A DNA stretch of 56,910 bases, taken from contig QCRB01000007.1 of NCBI GenBank assembly GCA_003209425.1, forward strand, positions 1-56,910, written 5' to 3'. Within the stretch, counting starts at the first letter, position 1; each line of letters opens with the position of its first letter. The notes under the pieces were generated by a model. The model had not been told where the DNA came from, did not search any database, and saw only the letters and a program-made list of their open reading frames with translations. Origin of the DNA: Prochlorococcus sp. AG-459-E08 (GTDB lineage: Bacteria > Cyanobacteriota > Cyanobacteriia > PCC-6307 > Cyanobiaceae). Of the stretch, positions 27,302 through 34,846 are shown in pieces. A program made the position numbers and the translations under genes.

Positions 27302-27339
27302 AAACTCTATTCAATACTTACAAATTCGTTATAGAGTTT
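27302..27339 (+). terminator. terminator of the hli operon
   Basis: Perfect 9-bp inverted repeat AAACTCTAT / ATAGAGTTT (27302-27310 and 27331-27339) with a 20-base loop, followed by T-rich sequence. It stands between the hli operon and the next small gene. Confidence 0.5.
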
Positions 27340-27366
27340 TCATATAATTTTAAGGAGGGTAATCTT

Positions 27367-27525
27367 ATGACCAACCTCGCTATCGAACTATTTGTATTGA
27401 CTGTAGTTTTAGTAAATTTTGGAGCAATCCTTACAGCTAATATCTACTCAAGCTCAGTAGAAGAATTTAAACGCAATAGATTATTTTGCAGTAAGTCTTT
27501 CAGCAATCCCTATTGCATTATCTGA
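27367..27525 (+). CDS. 52-residue membrane protein
   Basis: Starts at an ATG with a strong Shine-Dalgarno AAGGAGG (27352-27358), which is rare in this AT-rich window and supports translation. There is an N-terminal membrane helix (LAIELFVLTVVLVNFGAILTA) followed by a polar tail with three cysteines at the end (RLFCSKSFSNPYCII has two of them close together). No family is recognised. The 130 bases after it hold no gene. Confidence 0.5.
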   Translation: MTNLAIELFVLTVVLVNFGAILTANIYSSSVEEFKRNRLFCSKSFSNPYCII

Positions 27526-27655
27526 GCAAAATTTTGCTCTTAAATGTAATAAATTTTTATCTATCGATATAAAACGAGAATTTGCAAAACTTTGGCAACT
27601 TCGGCGAAGTGTTTCACTTTTCATTTCCTAAAAATTTGGCAAAAATAATTAAAGC

Positions 27656-28342
27656 TTAAGCAACCCTAAATTCCCTTTTCATATTCATTTCCGGCAAGTC
27701 ATTCATTGAGTCTCTCCATTCCTGGGCCCATTCACTTTGACTATGTCTATAAATTCTAATTAGTTCATCTACAGACGAATCATGATAATCAACCCTCAGA
27801 TCTAAAAGAGGAAAGCCTAATTCTCCACTTACCTTTAGGGCACTTGAGGTTGAACGGGGGCTTCTTCTATCTCCACCTATATTTTCTCCTGCATTAAGAG
27901 CATCAAGCAGTCTTTTCCCTAATTTAATATTTGGATCACTTTGTTTAAAGACATCAGCCATCACCTCAAGAACTTCAATATTCTCTAGAAAATTTCCAGC
28001 TACAGAAAAGTTTTCTCCACTTATATGTCCGCTTGTCTGAAAACATTCTTGACCTGTCCAACATGCGCTTCTCCCATACTTATCAATTAAGTGAACCTGT
28101 CTTTTTTCCCTACCAAAATCTTCCTTAATTAAATCTTCTAAAACAATTTTCGAATCAGAGCAGGATTGGAGTGACTCAAGACTTCTTAATCCTAAATAGG
28201 GATTAGTTTGCCCTTGAGTTGCAACAGCACCAACCTGTGATCTAACGAATGAAACTGTTGAGCCAACAGCTATATGGCAAGAAGAAACTGCAACACCAAA
28301 TCTATTTTTTAAAGGATCAAAACCAATAATTGAAAATGTCAT
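27656..28342 (-). CDS. DUF1028 family protein (Ntn-hydrolase-like)
   Basis: 228 residues of the DUF1028 family. The N-terminus MTFSIIGFDPLKNRFGVAVSSCHIAVGSTVSFVRSQVGAVATQGQTNP is its signature, and KYGRSACWTGQECF and FSVAGNFLEN follow. The family has an Ntn-hydrolase-type fold and no proven reaction; it is often found beside peptidases or amidohydrolases. The gene begins at the base next to the M20 hydrolase stop, so the two are tightly coupled. It is the last gene of the four-gene operon that starts at 32843. Confidence 0.85.
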   Translation of the reverse strand: MTFSIIGFDPLKNRFGVAVSSCHIAVGSTVSFVRSQVGAVATQGQTNPYLGLRSLESLQSCSDSKIVLEDLIKEDFGREKRQVHLIDKYGRSACWTGQECFQTSGHISGENFSVAGNFLENIEVLEVMADVFKQSDPNIKLGKRLLDALNAGENIGGDRRSPRSTSSALKVSGELGFPLLDLRVDYHDSSVDELIRIYRHSQSEWAQEWRDSMNDLPEMNMKREFRVA

Positions 28343-29620
28343 TTATATCATTAGAGGCTTGTCAAAAAAATTTTTATCGATTGAAAATATTGTATTTAAT
28401 AAAACTTCTATACCTTTAGCACATTGATCAAGAGAAGTATATTCCTTGTAGGAATGACTCAGACCATTCCTGCTTGGGACAAAGATCATAACCATAGGAC
28501 AGATCCTTCCTATTTCTTGTGAGTCATGACTTGCTTTGCTTGGTAATATACCAGTTTTAAATCCCAACTTTTCAGATTCATGAAATGAAGAACTCACTAA
28601 TTTAGCGCATGACTTAGTGGGAATCACTTCAAATTGAGGTTCTGTCTGTACTACGCAGCCAGTAACTTCTTGAATTTCTGAGCATAGATTCTCAATTCTT
28701 AAACTCATTTCCCCAATTACGTCTTCATCCAAATCTCTCATATCTACAGTGAATACTGCCTCTCCTGGAATAACATTTGCCGCATTGGGATGTAATTTCA
28801 ATTTACCAACTGTTGCGACTGCACTTTCAGAAGTAGTTTTAGCTATCTGTTCAATGCCAACAATAATTTTAGAGGCGGCCAAAAGTGCGTCATTTCTATT
28901 TGACATCGGTGTAGTTCCTGCATGATTTGCCTGACCTGTAACCTTAACGGTTATTCTTTTTTGACCTACTATTCCATTAACAATTCCGATATCCAAACCA
29001 CCATCTTCAAGGACCTTTCCCTGTTCAACATGTAATTCAAGAAAAGCGAATATATCTTTTTTACTTCTTGTCGCACTTTTAATTTCAAGCCAATTTCCAC
29101 CAATCCGAGAAAGATTATCAATTATTGAACAGGAATTACTGGTAATAAAATCTTCTTCGTTTGCAGGTAAATTACCTGTAAAGCCTTTACAGCCAATCAT
29201 TGTCGATTCTTCATCAGCAAAGACAATTATTTCAAAGGGTCTATTTAATTTAATGTCATTTTCCTGAAGGAAAAAAGCAATTTCAATTCCTGCAATCACT
29301 CCTAAAGTACCGTCGTACTTACCTCCCTTTGGAACAGTGTCGAGGTGCGATCCAGTAACAATGGGAGGCAAATTATTATCATGCCCATCTAATCTTGCAA
29401 TAATATTTCCTGCAGTATCTATTCTTATATTTAAACCTAATTCCTTAAGAGTTTTCATAAAAAAATTTCTTGCATATATGTCTTCATCAGAAAAACCTCT
29501 TCTTGAAACAGAACCATTCTCAGAAGCTCCTATTGAAGAAAAAGAATTTATCAAGTCTTGGATTCTCTCCCTATTTATTACCTGTGGCTCTATGATATTT
29601 AACCCAGCGCTATAACTCAT
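28343..29620 (-). CDS. M20-family hydantoinase/carbamoylase-type amidohydrolase
   Basis: 425 residues of the Zn-dependent M20 group containing N-carbamoyl-amino-acid hydrolases, beta-ureidopropionases and allantoate amidohydrolases. Metal ligands are visible: GSHLDTVPKGGKYDGTLG (H92, D103), DEES (E137/E138) and HVEQG near 198; the final histidine lies in the GLSHSYKEYT segment. NHAGTTPM belongs to the lid/dimer domain. It would remove a carbamoyl or ureido group, releasing NH3 and CO2 from an N-carbamoyl compound. It sits 93 bases after the AsnB-like gene and directly before the DUF1028 gene. The exact substrate is not readable. Confidence 0.85.
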   Translation of the reverse strand: MSYSAGLNIIEPQVINRERIQDLINSFSSIGASENGSVSRRGFSDEDIYARNFFMKTLKELGLNIRIDTAGNIIARLDGHDNNLPPIVTGSHLDTVPKGGKYDGTLGVIAGIEIAFFLQENDIKLNRPFEIIVFADEESTMIGCKGFTGNLPANEEDFITSNSCSIIDNLSRIGGNWLEIKSATRSKKDIFAFLELHVEQGKVLEDGGLDIGIVNGIVGQKRITVKVTGQANHAGTTPMSNRNDALLAASKIIVGIEQIAKTTSESAVATVGKLKLHPNAANVIPGEAVFTVDMRDLDEDVIGEMSLRIENLCSEIQEVTGCVVQTEPQFEVIPTKSCAKLVSSSFHESEKLGFKTGILPSKASHDSQEIGRICPMVMIFVPSRNGLSHSYKEYTSLDQCAKGIEVLLNTIFSIDKNFFDKPLMI

Positions 29621-29713
29621 ACTTCAATTACTTAAACCTAATTAAATTCTCTTATTTTTAAAATAAAACCTGTATTGGTTTACACCTTTTCAGAAATTAA
29701 TTTAAAAACGAAT

Positions 29714-31726
29714 TCAAACTTTCCAGCCCAAATTATCAGCCATCTTTTGAGCCTTATCCGGTATATCCTCAATTATAAAAATCTTATATAAAATCTGAAC
29801 GCTTAAAAGATGATTGATTATTGCATCCAGCTGTACTATTTCTGAGGCATCAAGCTCTGAACTAAAAAATTTATTCAGCAAATTATTTACTTCTATTTCA
29901 TCCAAGATTCCAAATTCTCTTATCCTCTCAGGACTTAAGAATTCATTCACTATTTCCTGCATAGAACTTAAATTATCTTTATCTGCATGGGATGGGGGAG
30001 CCATGAAAGGAAATTTTTCACGTTTATATAATGATTCAGGCAGTAATCCTGACATGGCTTCTCTTAAAACATACTTCTCGACATTGTCTTTAATTCTTAA
30101 TTCAGGGGGAACAGCAACGGCAGCTTCAGCTAGGTGATGATCTAAAAATGCAGGTCTGGCTTCCATTGAATTTGACATATCAACTCTATCTCCGCCCCAT
30201 GTGAGAATTTGTCCCTCAAGCATAGTCTTCATCCAAATATACTGAGCCTGATCAATTGCGTATCTATCTTCCAACTGTTCAATATCAAGTTCTCCAAAAA
30301 TTGCCTCTCCAGGATCATAATCTTCCGTTATCTCTTTATATTTACTTGAGACTAGACTTTTTGCATAAGTTTCACAGGCAAGCCAAGGTTGAAGGCAACT
30401 TGGCGTAAATCCTAAATATTCCTTGAAAGATTGATTACTTATCTCTTCATTAGCTAACATCGCGCCCTTGAAGATATCATTCGAATTTTCCAGATTTTCT
30501 TTAAGATTCTCAGATTCTGAATTAGAAATTCCGACCCCATAGGTATACATATCTTTTCTAAAAGCCGGATAGCCACCAAATAATTCATCTGAACCCTCTC
30601 CTGTCATAACAACCTTATAATCGAGCTCATTAACTCTTTTACTCATAAGGTATTTGGCAATTGCAAGTGTGTTATAAATAGATCTTTCAGTAAACCATAA
30701 AACCTTTTCAAAATTCCCATACAGATCATCTCCATTTATTTTTAAAATCTCATGGTCTGCATTTGTGGCGACAGCCATCTCTTTTGCTATCGAAGTTTCA
30801 TCATATCTTTCATCACTGAAACCAATCGTGAATGCCTTTACTGATTTTTGACTTATGGCAGAAGCCAATCCCAAAATTGAGCAACTATCAATTCCGCCGG
30901 ACAAATAACAGCCGACAGGAACATCAGCGACCATTCTTAATTCAACTGCTCTCAACAATTCTTTTCTAATATTTTCAATAAAATATTTTTCACTTTTATG
31001 TCTTTCATAAGTGTTTTTCTTAGGGAAATTTATATCCCAGAATTTTTCCTCTGTTATCTGAAATTTATTATTTACTCTTTTGACCTTAAGGATATATCCT
31101 GGCTTAACTTGTTTAACACCGGCGAATGCAGTAGAGCCAGGTACCATTACTTGCATAAGTTGATGAACCAGTCCTTCACCCGTAAATTTTCGTTCAACTG
31201 ATGGATGGGCGAATAATACTTTTAATTCAGAGCCAAATATTAAGGAATCTTCAGTTTCAATCCAGTATTGAGGTTTAATCCCAAAGCGATCTCTTACAAG
31301 ATAAAGACAATCCTGTTCTGAATCAAACAATGAAAAGGCAAATTCTCCTCGCAGATAAGATAATGATTCATCAATGCCATATTTCTCATAAAGCCTAAGC
31401 AATATTTCCGAATCACTTTTTGAAGAAAAGCTTACGCCCTGTGCAACAAGATCAGCCCTGATTCTCTGAAAGTCATAAAATTCACCATTATGCGCCATCA
31501 GAATATGATTTTCGGCACCTCCGACAAAAGGCTGCTTGGCTCGATGTTCATTTAAATCTATTATTGATAATCTCGCATGACAGAATCCTACAGAAGCATC
31601 ATCTGATAATTTATATCCAAAACCGTCCGGTCCACGATGGCTTTGAATAGCCGCCATATTTACAAGAATCTGAGGCTCAACAGATTTATCTTCTGATTTA
31701 TTAAAAACCCCGCCTATTCCACACAT
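29714..31726 (-). CDS. asparagine synthetase-like glutamine amidotransferase
   Basis: 670 residues. The N-terminal Ntn glutaminase domain begins with the catalytic Cys2 (MCGIGGVF) and has NGEFYDF and GEFAFSLFD. The C-terminal synthetase domain has the PP-loop YLSGGIDSCSILG near residue 270 and the GEGSDELFGGYPAF motif near 375. It amidates a carboxylate with glutamine nitrogen via an adenylate. Aspartate to asparagine is the default reaction, but AsnB relatives in gene clusters often amidate other acids. It starts 4 bases after the carbamoyltransferase-like stop and is about 40 residues longer than the usual AsnB. Confidence 0.87.
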   Translation of the reverse strand: MCGIGGVFNKSEDKSVEPQILVNMAAIQSHRGPDGFGYKLSDDASVGFCHARLSIIDLNEHRAKQPFVGGAENHILMAHNGEFYDFQRIRADLVAQGVSFSSKSDSEILLRLYEKYGIDESLSYLRGEFAFSLFDSEQDCLYLVRDRFGIKPQYWIETEDSLIFGSELKVLFAHPSVERKFTGEGLVHQLMQVMVPGSTAFAGVKQVKPGYILKVKRVNNKFQITEEKFWDINFPKKNTYERHKSEKYFIENIRKELLRAVELRMVADVPVGCYLSGGIDSCSILGLASAISQKSVKAFTIGFSDERYDETSIAKEMAVATNADHEILKINGDDLYGNFEKVLWFTERSIYNTLAIAKYLMSKRVNELDYKVVMTGEGSDELFGGYPAFRKDMYTYGVGISNSESENLKENLENSNDIFKGAMLANEEISNQSFKEYLGFTPSCLQPWLACETYAKSLVSSKYKEITEDYDPGEAIFGELDIEQLEDRYAIDQAQYIWMKTMLEGQILTWGGDRVDMSNSMEARPAFLDHHLAEAAVAVPPELRIKDNVEKYVLREAMSGLLPESLYKREKFPFMAPPSHADKDNLSSMQEIVNEFLSPERIREFGILDEIEVNNLLNKFFSSELDASEIVQLDAIINHLLSVQILYKIFIIEDIPDKAQKMADNLGWKV

Positions 31727-31730
31727 CTAG

Positions 31731-32843
31731 TTAAACGACATCCATCACTCTTGTTGTTCTATCCATAAGACAGGTAAGTAATGCCATTCTTACAAATACC
31801 GCTCCTCTTGACTGAGCAAAATACCAATTTTTTGAGGTCTGATCCAATGATGTTGACAATTCTGGTCCACGAGCAAGTGGATGCAATATTATGGAATCTT
31901 TTTTAAATGGCAACTCACTGTGCAATTTAAATGAACTTCCATGAACCTCATAATTTTCTCCCACCCATGCAATTGCATTTATATAGGTAACGTCAAGGGA
32001 GGGCAATACTTTTTGCATATCCGTCTCCAGCTCAATCTTTAGATCAGATTCAATAAGTTGTTCAAGCTGGCCTTCATCAAATAAATTGTTCTGATGAATG
32101 GATTTGGCATCGTAAATGACAATAATTTTTTTTATGAAATATGGAAACTTACAGAATAATTTTAGAAGAGATCTGACTGTTCTCATACGTGATGGGACTC
32201 CGATGATACCAATGGTTATTTTTTCACTATCATTAATTGATTTGTTAACCAGATGCGGTCTCCATTTAAAAATCGTATAAAGATCAGACATCGCCTGAGT
32301 GGGATGTTCATCGATTCCGTTACCGGCATTGATTATTGGAATTCTCAATGATTTTGTCATTTCAAAGATCGCCTCATTGTCACTTTCTCTAAGAACAACG
32401 CAGTCACCGTAATTATTAAACATATGAGCAATATCAAGATGGGTTTCTCCCTTGGCAATTCCAGTGGAACTTTTATCGGTGATATTTATTGAATCGCCAC
32501 CTAGCCTGTGCCATGCGCTGTCAAACGATAACCTTGTTCTGGTGCTTGGTTCATAGAAGGCATTTATGAGTATCTTTCCCTTGAGGGGACTGTTATGGGA
32601 AATATATCTATTTGGGTTACTTTCGAATTTTGCCGCCAGCCTGAAAAGTTGTAGAAGACAATCTTTACTAAAGGGGTCTATGGAAATTACGTGCCTGTCC
32701 AATAACTCATAAAGAAATTCCGCTCTTTCCTTTATTTCAGATAATAAATTCTGAGGATGAGTGGAGCCGTAAATATCAGGTCCGATTCTTGAAAAAGAAA
32801 ATGATTTTTCCTTATGTAAGTTTTCTACTTTATATGATCCCAA
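31731..32843 (-). CDS. aspartate carbamoyltransferase-like enzyme, altered amine site
   Basis: 370 residues with an N-terminal extension of about 50. Carbamoyl-phosphate motifs are intact: FYEPSTRTRLSF (STRTR 100-104), AKGETHLD (K131), an LRES arginine (R152), HPTQ (180-183) and HPLARG (321-326). The stretch corresponding to the aspartate-binding R-x-Q loop of Escherichia coli ATCase (YMTRVQKER) here reads YINAIAWVGE, lacking both residues, and HPLPRVDE has become HPLARGPE. So it probably carbamoylates another amine. It is first in the four-gene operon, and the region looks richer in GC than the core genes. Confidence 0.85.
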   Translation of the reverse strand: MGSYKVENLHKEKSFSFSRIGPDIYGSTHPQNLLSEIKERAEFLYELLDRHVISIDPFSKDCLLQLFRLAAKFESNPNRYISHNSPLKGKILINAFYEPSTRTRLSFDSAWHRLGGDSINITDKSSTGIAKGETHLDIAHMFNNYGDCVVLRESDNEAIFEMTKSLRIPIINAGNGIDEHPTQAMSDLYTIFKWRPHLVNKSINDSEKITIGIIGVPSRMRTVRSLLKLFCKFPYFIKKIIVIYDAKSIHQNNLFDEGQLEQLIESDLKIELETDMQKVLPSLDVTYINAIAWVGENYEVHGSSFKLHSELPFKKDSIILHPLARGPELSTSLDQTSKNWYFAQSRGAVFVRMALLTCLMDRTTRVMDVV

Positions 32844-32956
32844 AATATTAAAGTTCCAAAATTTGTACCGATAACTACATTTTTATAAACAAAAGTCAAT
32901 AAATACAAGTAATTTCAAAGAAAAATTTCAGAAAAAGTCTAAACAATATCATTTTC

Positions 32957-32975
32957 TGTATAGAACTAATACAGG
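32957..32975. promoter_or_regulatory. palindrome CTGTAT-N7-ATACAG before the carbamoyltransferase operon
   Basis: Perfect 6-bp inverted repeat separated by seven bases, 114 bases upstream of the 32843 start and before the plus-strand small gene at 33095. Its GTA and TAC are nine bases apart, one more than the NtcA consensus GTA-N8-TAC, so NtcA control is doubtful. It is similar to the palindrome at 52770-52789 (CTGTA...TACAG). Confidence 0.4.
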
Positions 32976-33094
32976 AAATTATTAATTCAGCTCAGAATTT
33001 AACAGCATGAAAAATCACTTTCAGATTCAGGATGAGAAGATTCCAAAGCATATGCAATATATCTGAACATGTCTACCATATACCCCGGAGGACA

Positions 33095-33232
33095 TTGAAT
33101 TACATTGCAGCAATAATGAATTATGGTCTTGGTTTAGATGATCCAGAAGAGTTAGCTTACTACAACAAAATCAGAAATGAGATGGATGATATGAAAAAAG
33201 AACCAGTAAAAAAAGGAGTATCCTGTAATTGA
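33095..33232 (+). CDS. small MNYGLG-family protein, copy 2
   Basis: Paralog of the gene at 23354-23524. The core MNYGLGLDDPEELAYYNK and the following KIRNEMDDMKK match it at protein level and almost at base level. The start is uncertain: a TTG at 33095 preceded by GGAGG gives MNYIAAIMNYGLG, ATG at 33116 begins at MNYGLG, and an ATG at 33032 adds residues without similarity to copy 1. It ends at KKGVSCN and lacks the WDTPEVIDK tail of copy 1. No micro-membrane gene follows it. The function is unknown. Confidence 0.6.
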   Translation: MNYIAAIMNYGLGLDDPEELAYYNKIRNEMDDMKKEPVKKGVSCN

Positions 33233-33395
33233 AAATATCTACGAGGTAGTATTTAGAATTTCCAAACATTTTACCCATATTCAAATTGAATTGTTGATCC
33301 TTTATCCGTATTTGGGAGTACCTTAAACCGTACATATTTTTTGGTCGGAAAGCTTGTCTGACTAGTTAGAACATATTTGTAGTCGTCATGAGCAA

Positions 33396-33533
33396 ATGCC
33401 TACTAAATCCACACTTAAAGATCATCATAAATCTGAAATTGAAGAAAGATCAGAAGAAGATCTTCTTGAGGAAGAAATCAGGAATCAGCAAACATTGGAT
33501 AGCTTTGTTGAATCTGACAAGAACTGGAGCTGA
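33396..33533 (+). CDS. 45-residue acidic protein
   Basis: Very acidic, probably helical and disordered (EIEERSEEDLLEEEIRN), ending in LDSFVESDKNWS. It starts at ATG 33396. An alternative ATG at 33388 in another frame encodes a basic 58-residue peptide, and the acidic frame is preferred because of its more natural composition. No family is recognised. Confidence 0.45.
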   Translation: MPTKSTLKDHHKSEIEERSEEDLLEEEIRNQQTLDSFVESDKNWS

Positions 33534-33560
33534 TCAAAACTTATCTATTAGGAGAAAATT

Positions 33561-33746
33561 ATGAACTTAAAAAGATCACCATTCTCAATCTTGAATAAAG
33601 AGAGAAGAGAAATTGACTATATTAAAGGAGTTTACAAGAGAAAAATTCAAGCTGAAATTGAATCATACAAAGATCCCGAAGTTGAAGATAAGAAAAACAC
33701 AATCCATGCTCAAGATGTATTGATGCTTGATAGGATCTCAATCTAG
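33561..33746 (+). CDS. 61-residue charged protein
   Basis: Preceded by AGGAG eight bases before the ATG. It is hydrophilic with a helical centre (KERREIDYIKGVYKRKIQAEIESYKD) and ends in HAQDVLMLDRISI. It overlaps the convergent gene at 33743 by four bases. No family is recognised. Confidence 0.55.
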   Translation: MNLKRSPFSILNKERREIDYIKGVYKRKIQAEIESYKDPEVEDKKNTIHAQDVLMLDRISI

Positions 33747-34051
33747 TTATTCTTTTTTTTCTTCTTATTTTTTTTCTTCTTATTTTTTTTCTTTACCTTT
33801 TCATAAACCTCATCAGCCTTCTGTTCAATAATATCCAACTTATTTGATAGTTCCTTTATATCTTCTGCTTTTACTTCTTTAAATACTTTATCTTTTGCCT
33901 CAATAATTTTAACTGGCTCTTCATTAAATACATTATCTTTGGCTTCTTCGATTTCAATTCCAAACTTACCTTTAATAAAATTGGCAATAAAAATAAGAAC
34001 AGGTACATGGGCTAGACCACCTATTACTATTCTTGTTTCTGAATAAGCCAT
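33743..34051 (-). CDS. membrane-anchored protein with internal repeat and poly-Lys tail
   Basis: 102 residues. An N-terminal hydrophobic segment (IVIGGLAHVPVLIFIANFI) precedes two imperfect copies of E-A-K-D-(N/K)-V-F-(N/K)-E (near 36 and 51), a coiled coil (IKELSNKLDIIEQKADEVYEKV) and a tail made almost only of Lys and Asn. The tail is coded by A-rich repeats (read as T runs on the plus strand), a likely site of replication slippage. Lys-rich tails can bind nucleic acids or anionic lipids. The function is unknown. Confidence 0.6.
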   Translation of the reverse strand: MAYSETRIVIGGLAHVPVLIFIANFIKGKFGIEIEEAKDNVFNEEPVKIIEAKDKVFKEVKAEDIKELSNKLDIIEQKADEVYEKVKKKNKKKKNKKKKKNN

Positions 34052-34191
34052 TTAATAGTAAAAAGAACTGAGATATTTAAGCATAACTTTAATTTTTAAA
34101 TTCCTTTTATTAAGCCAATAAACATTAGTAATCATTTCTTGATTCACGAATCAATAATCTTGCTTTTGATTAGTAGCGACTTTTTTATTAA

Positions 34192-34257
34192 ATGCTATTA
34201 GACGCATTTTTAATGAATATATGTGTTGTAGTTATAGCGTTGCTTATCAGAAGATAA
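34192..34257 (+). CDS. possible 21-residue membrane peptide
   Basis: ATG followed by a hydrophobic stretch (LLDAFLMNICVVVIALLI) and RR stop. It lies 27 bases before another micro-membrane gene. It is very short and may be chance. Confidence 0.25.
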   Translation: MLLDAFLMNICVVVIALLIRR

Positions 34258-34284
34258 ATCAAACTTAAGAAGGCGAGATAAATT

Positions 34285-34404
34285 ATGAAAACACAAATTT
34301 TAAAAGAGCATTACATTCCAAATATCCATGCTATTACTCTTTTACTAATGCTTCTTCTATGTCTGTGGTTACCAATTGCTCTCAGATTCTTATTAATATT
34401 TTAG
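34285..34404 (+). CDS. 39-residue membrane peptide
   Basis: A single hydrophobic helix (AITLLLMLLLCLWLPIALRFLLIF) fills the C-terminal half after a polar start (MKTQILKEHYIPNIH). A purine-rich AAGGCGAG lies nine bases before the ATG. No family is recognised. Confidence 0.45.
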   Translation: MKTQILKEHYIPNIHAITLLLMLLLCLWLPIALRFLLIF

Positions 34405-34432
34405 TCTAACTAATTAGTTAATACTCTAATCC

Positions 34433-34554
34433 TTAAACTCTGCTATATCCTAGTTTTGTCTTAAAGATCTTATATGGAACACCTATCACGTTCATGACTT
34501 CAATAACTTTATCTCCCAAATTTACGTGAATTTCAGCAGAAAAAATTTCAGGAG
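34433..34554 (-). pseudogene. decayed C-terminal fragment of an ABM-like gene
   Basis: Reading the minus strand gives about 38 codons ending GDKVIEVMNVIGVPYKIFKTKLGYSRV, then stop. This aligns without gaps to the end of the ABM-like protein at 25862-26251 (GDKCLEVMKGTGVPFKVFQSKLGYSRL). An in-frame TAG lies just upstream (near 34558) and the N-terminal two-thirds are gone, replaced by the DUF1651 gene. It is a remnant of a second ABM copy in the small-protein cluster. Confidence 0.8.
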
Positions 34555-34561
34555 CAAAGAC

Positions 34562-34819
34562 CTAAATCTCTTTTTTAGGCCAAACCTCCTCAGTTTTCCT
34601 CCAACCTTGAGAGATTAACCTTCTATAAATTTCTCTAGCTAAATCTAAATCTACAGAAACTGTTGTTGTCATTACAGGAGGTTCTTTTCCTAAAATACCA
34701 ACTATTTTTCCAGTATCTACAAACATATACTCAAAAACACCATCTATGCTCTTATCGTTTTTTATAAACCTTTTTACTTCTGTTCTTTTTGGGTTAATCA
34801 ACCAATGAGATTTAGCCAT
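34562..34819 (-). CDS. DUF1651 family protein, copy 1
   Basis: 85 residues from the Met of MAKSHWLINPKRTEV; an upstream Met at 34837 adds six residues. It shares with the protein at 44586-44834 the WLI(N/D) start, F(E)YMF, G(I/H)xG(K/E)xPP and the end L(I/N)xxGWxKT. DUF1651 is a family I know from marine picocyanobacteria; its function is unknown. It lies between the DUF3303 gene and the ABM remnant on the same strand. Confidence 0.7.
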   Translation of the reverse strand: MAKSHWLINPKRTEVKRFIKNDKSIDGVFEYMFVDTGKIVGILGKEPPVMTTTVSVDLDLAREIYRRLISQGWRKTEEVWPKKEI

Positions 34820-34846
34820 TAATTGAAAAAAATACAACGCGTTTGA

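Noticed and set aside
32957-32975. NtcA box before the carbamoyl operon
   Set aside because: GTA and TAC are nine bases apart instead of eight, and no well-placed -10 box is evident; kept only as a generic palindrome.
33388-33564. 58-residue basic ORF overlapping the acidic 45-residue ORF
   Set aside because: Lys/Leu/Ile-rich composition typical of an off-frame reading; the acidic frame was preferred, though with modest confidence.
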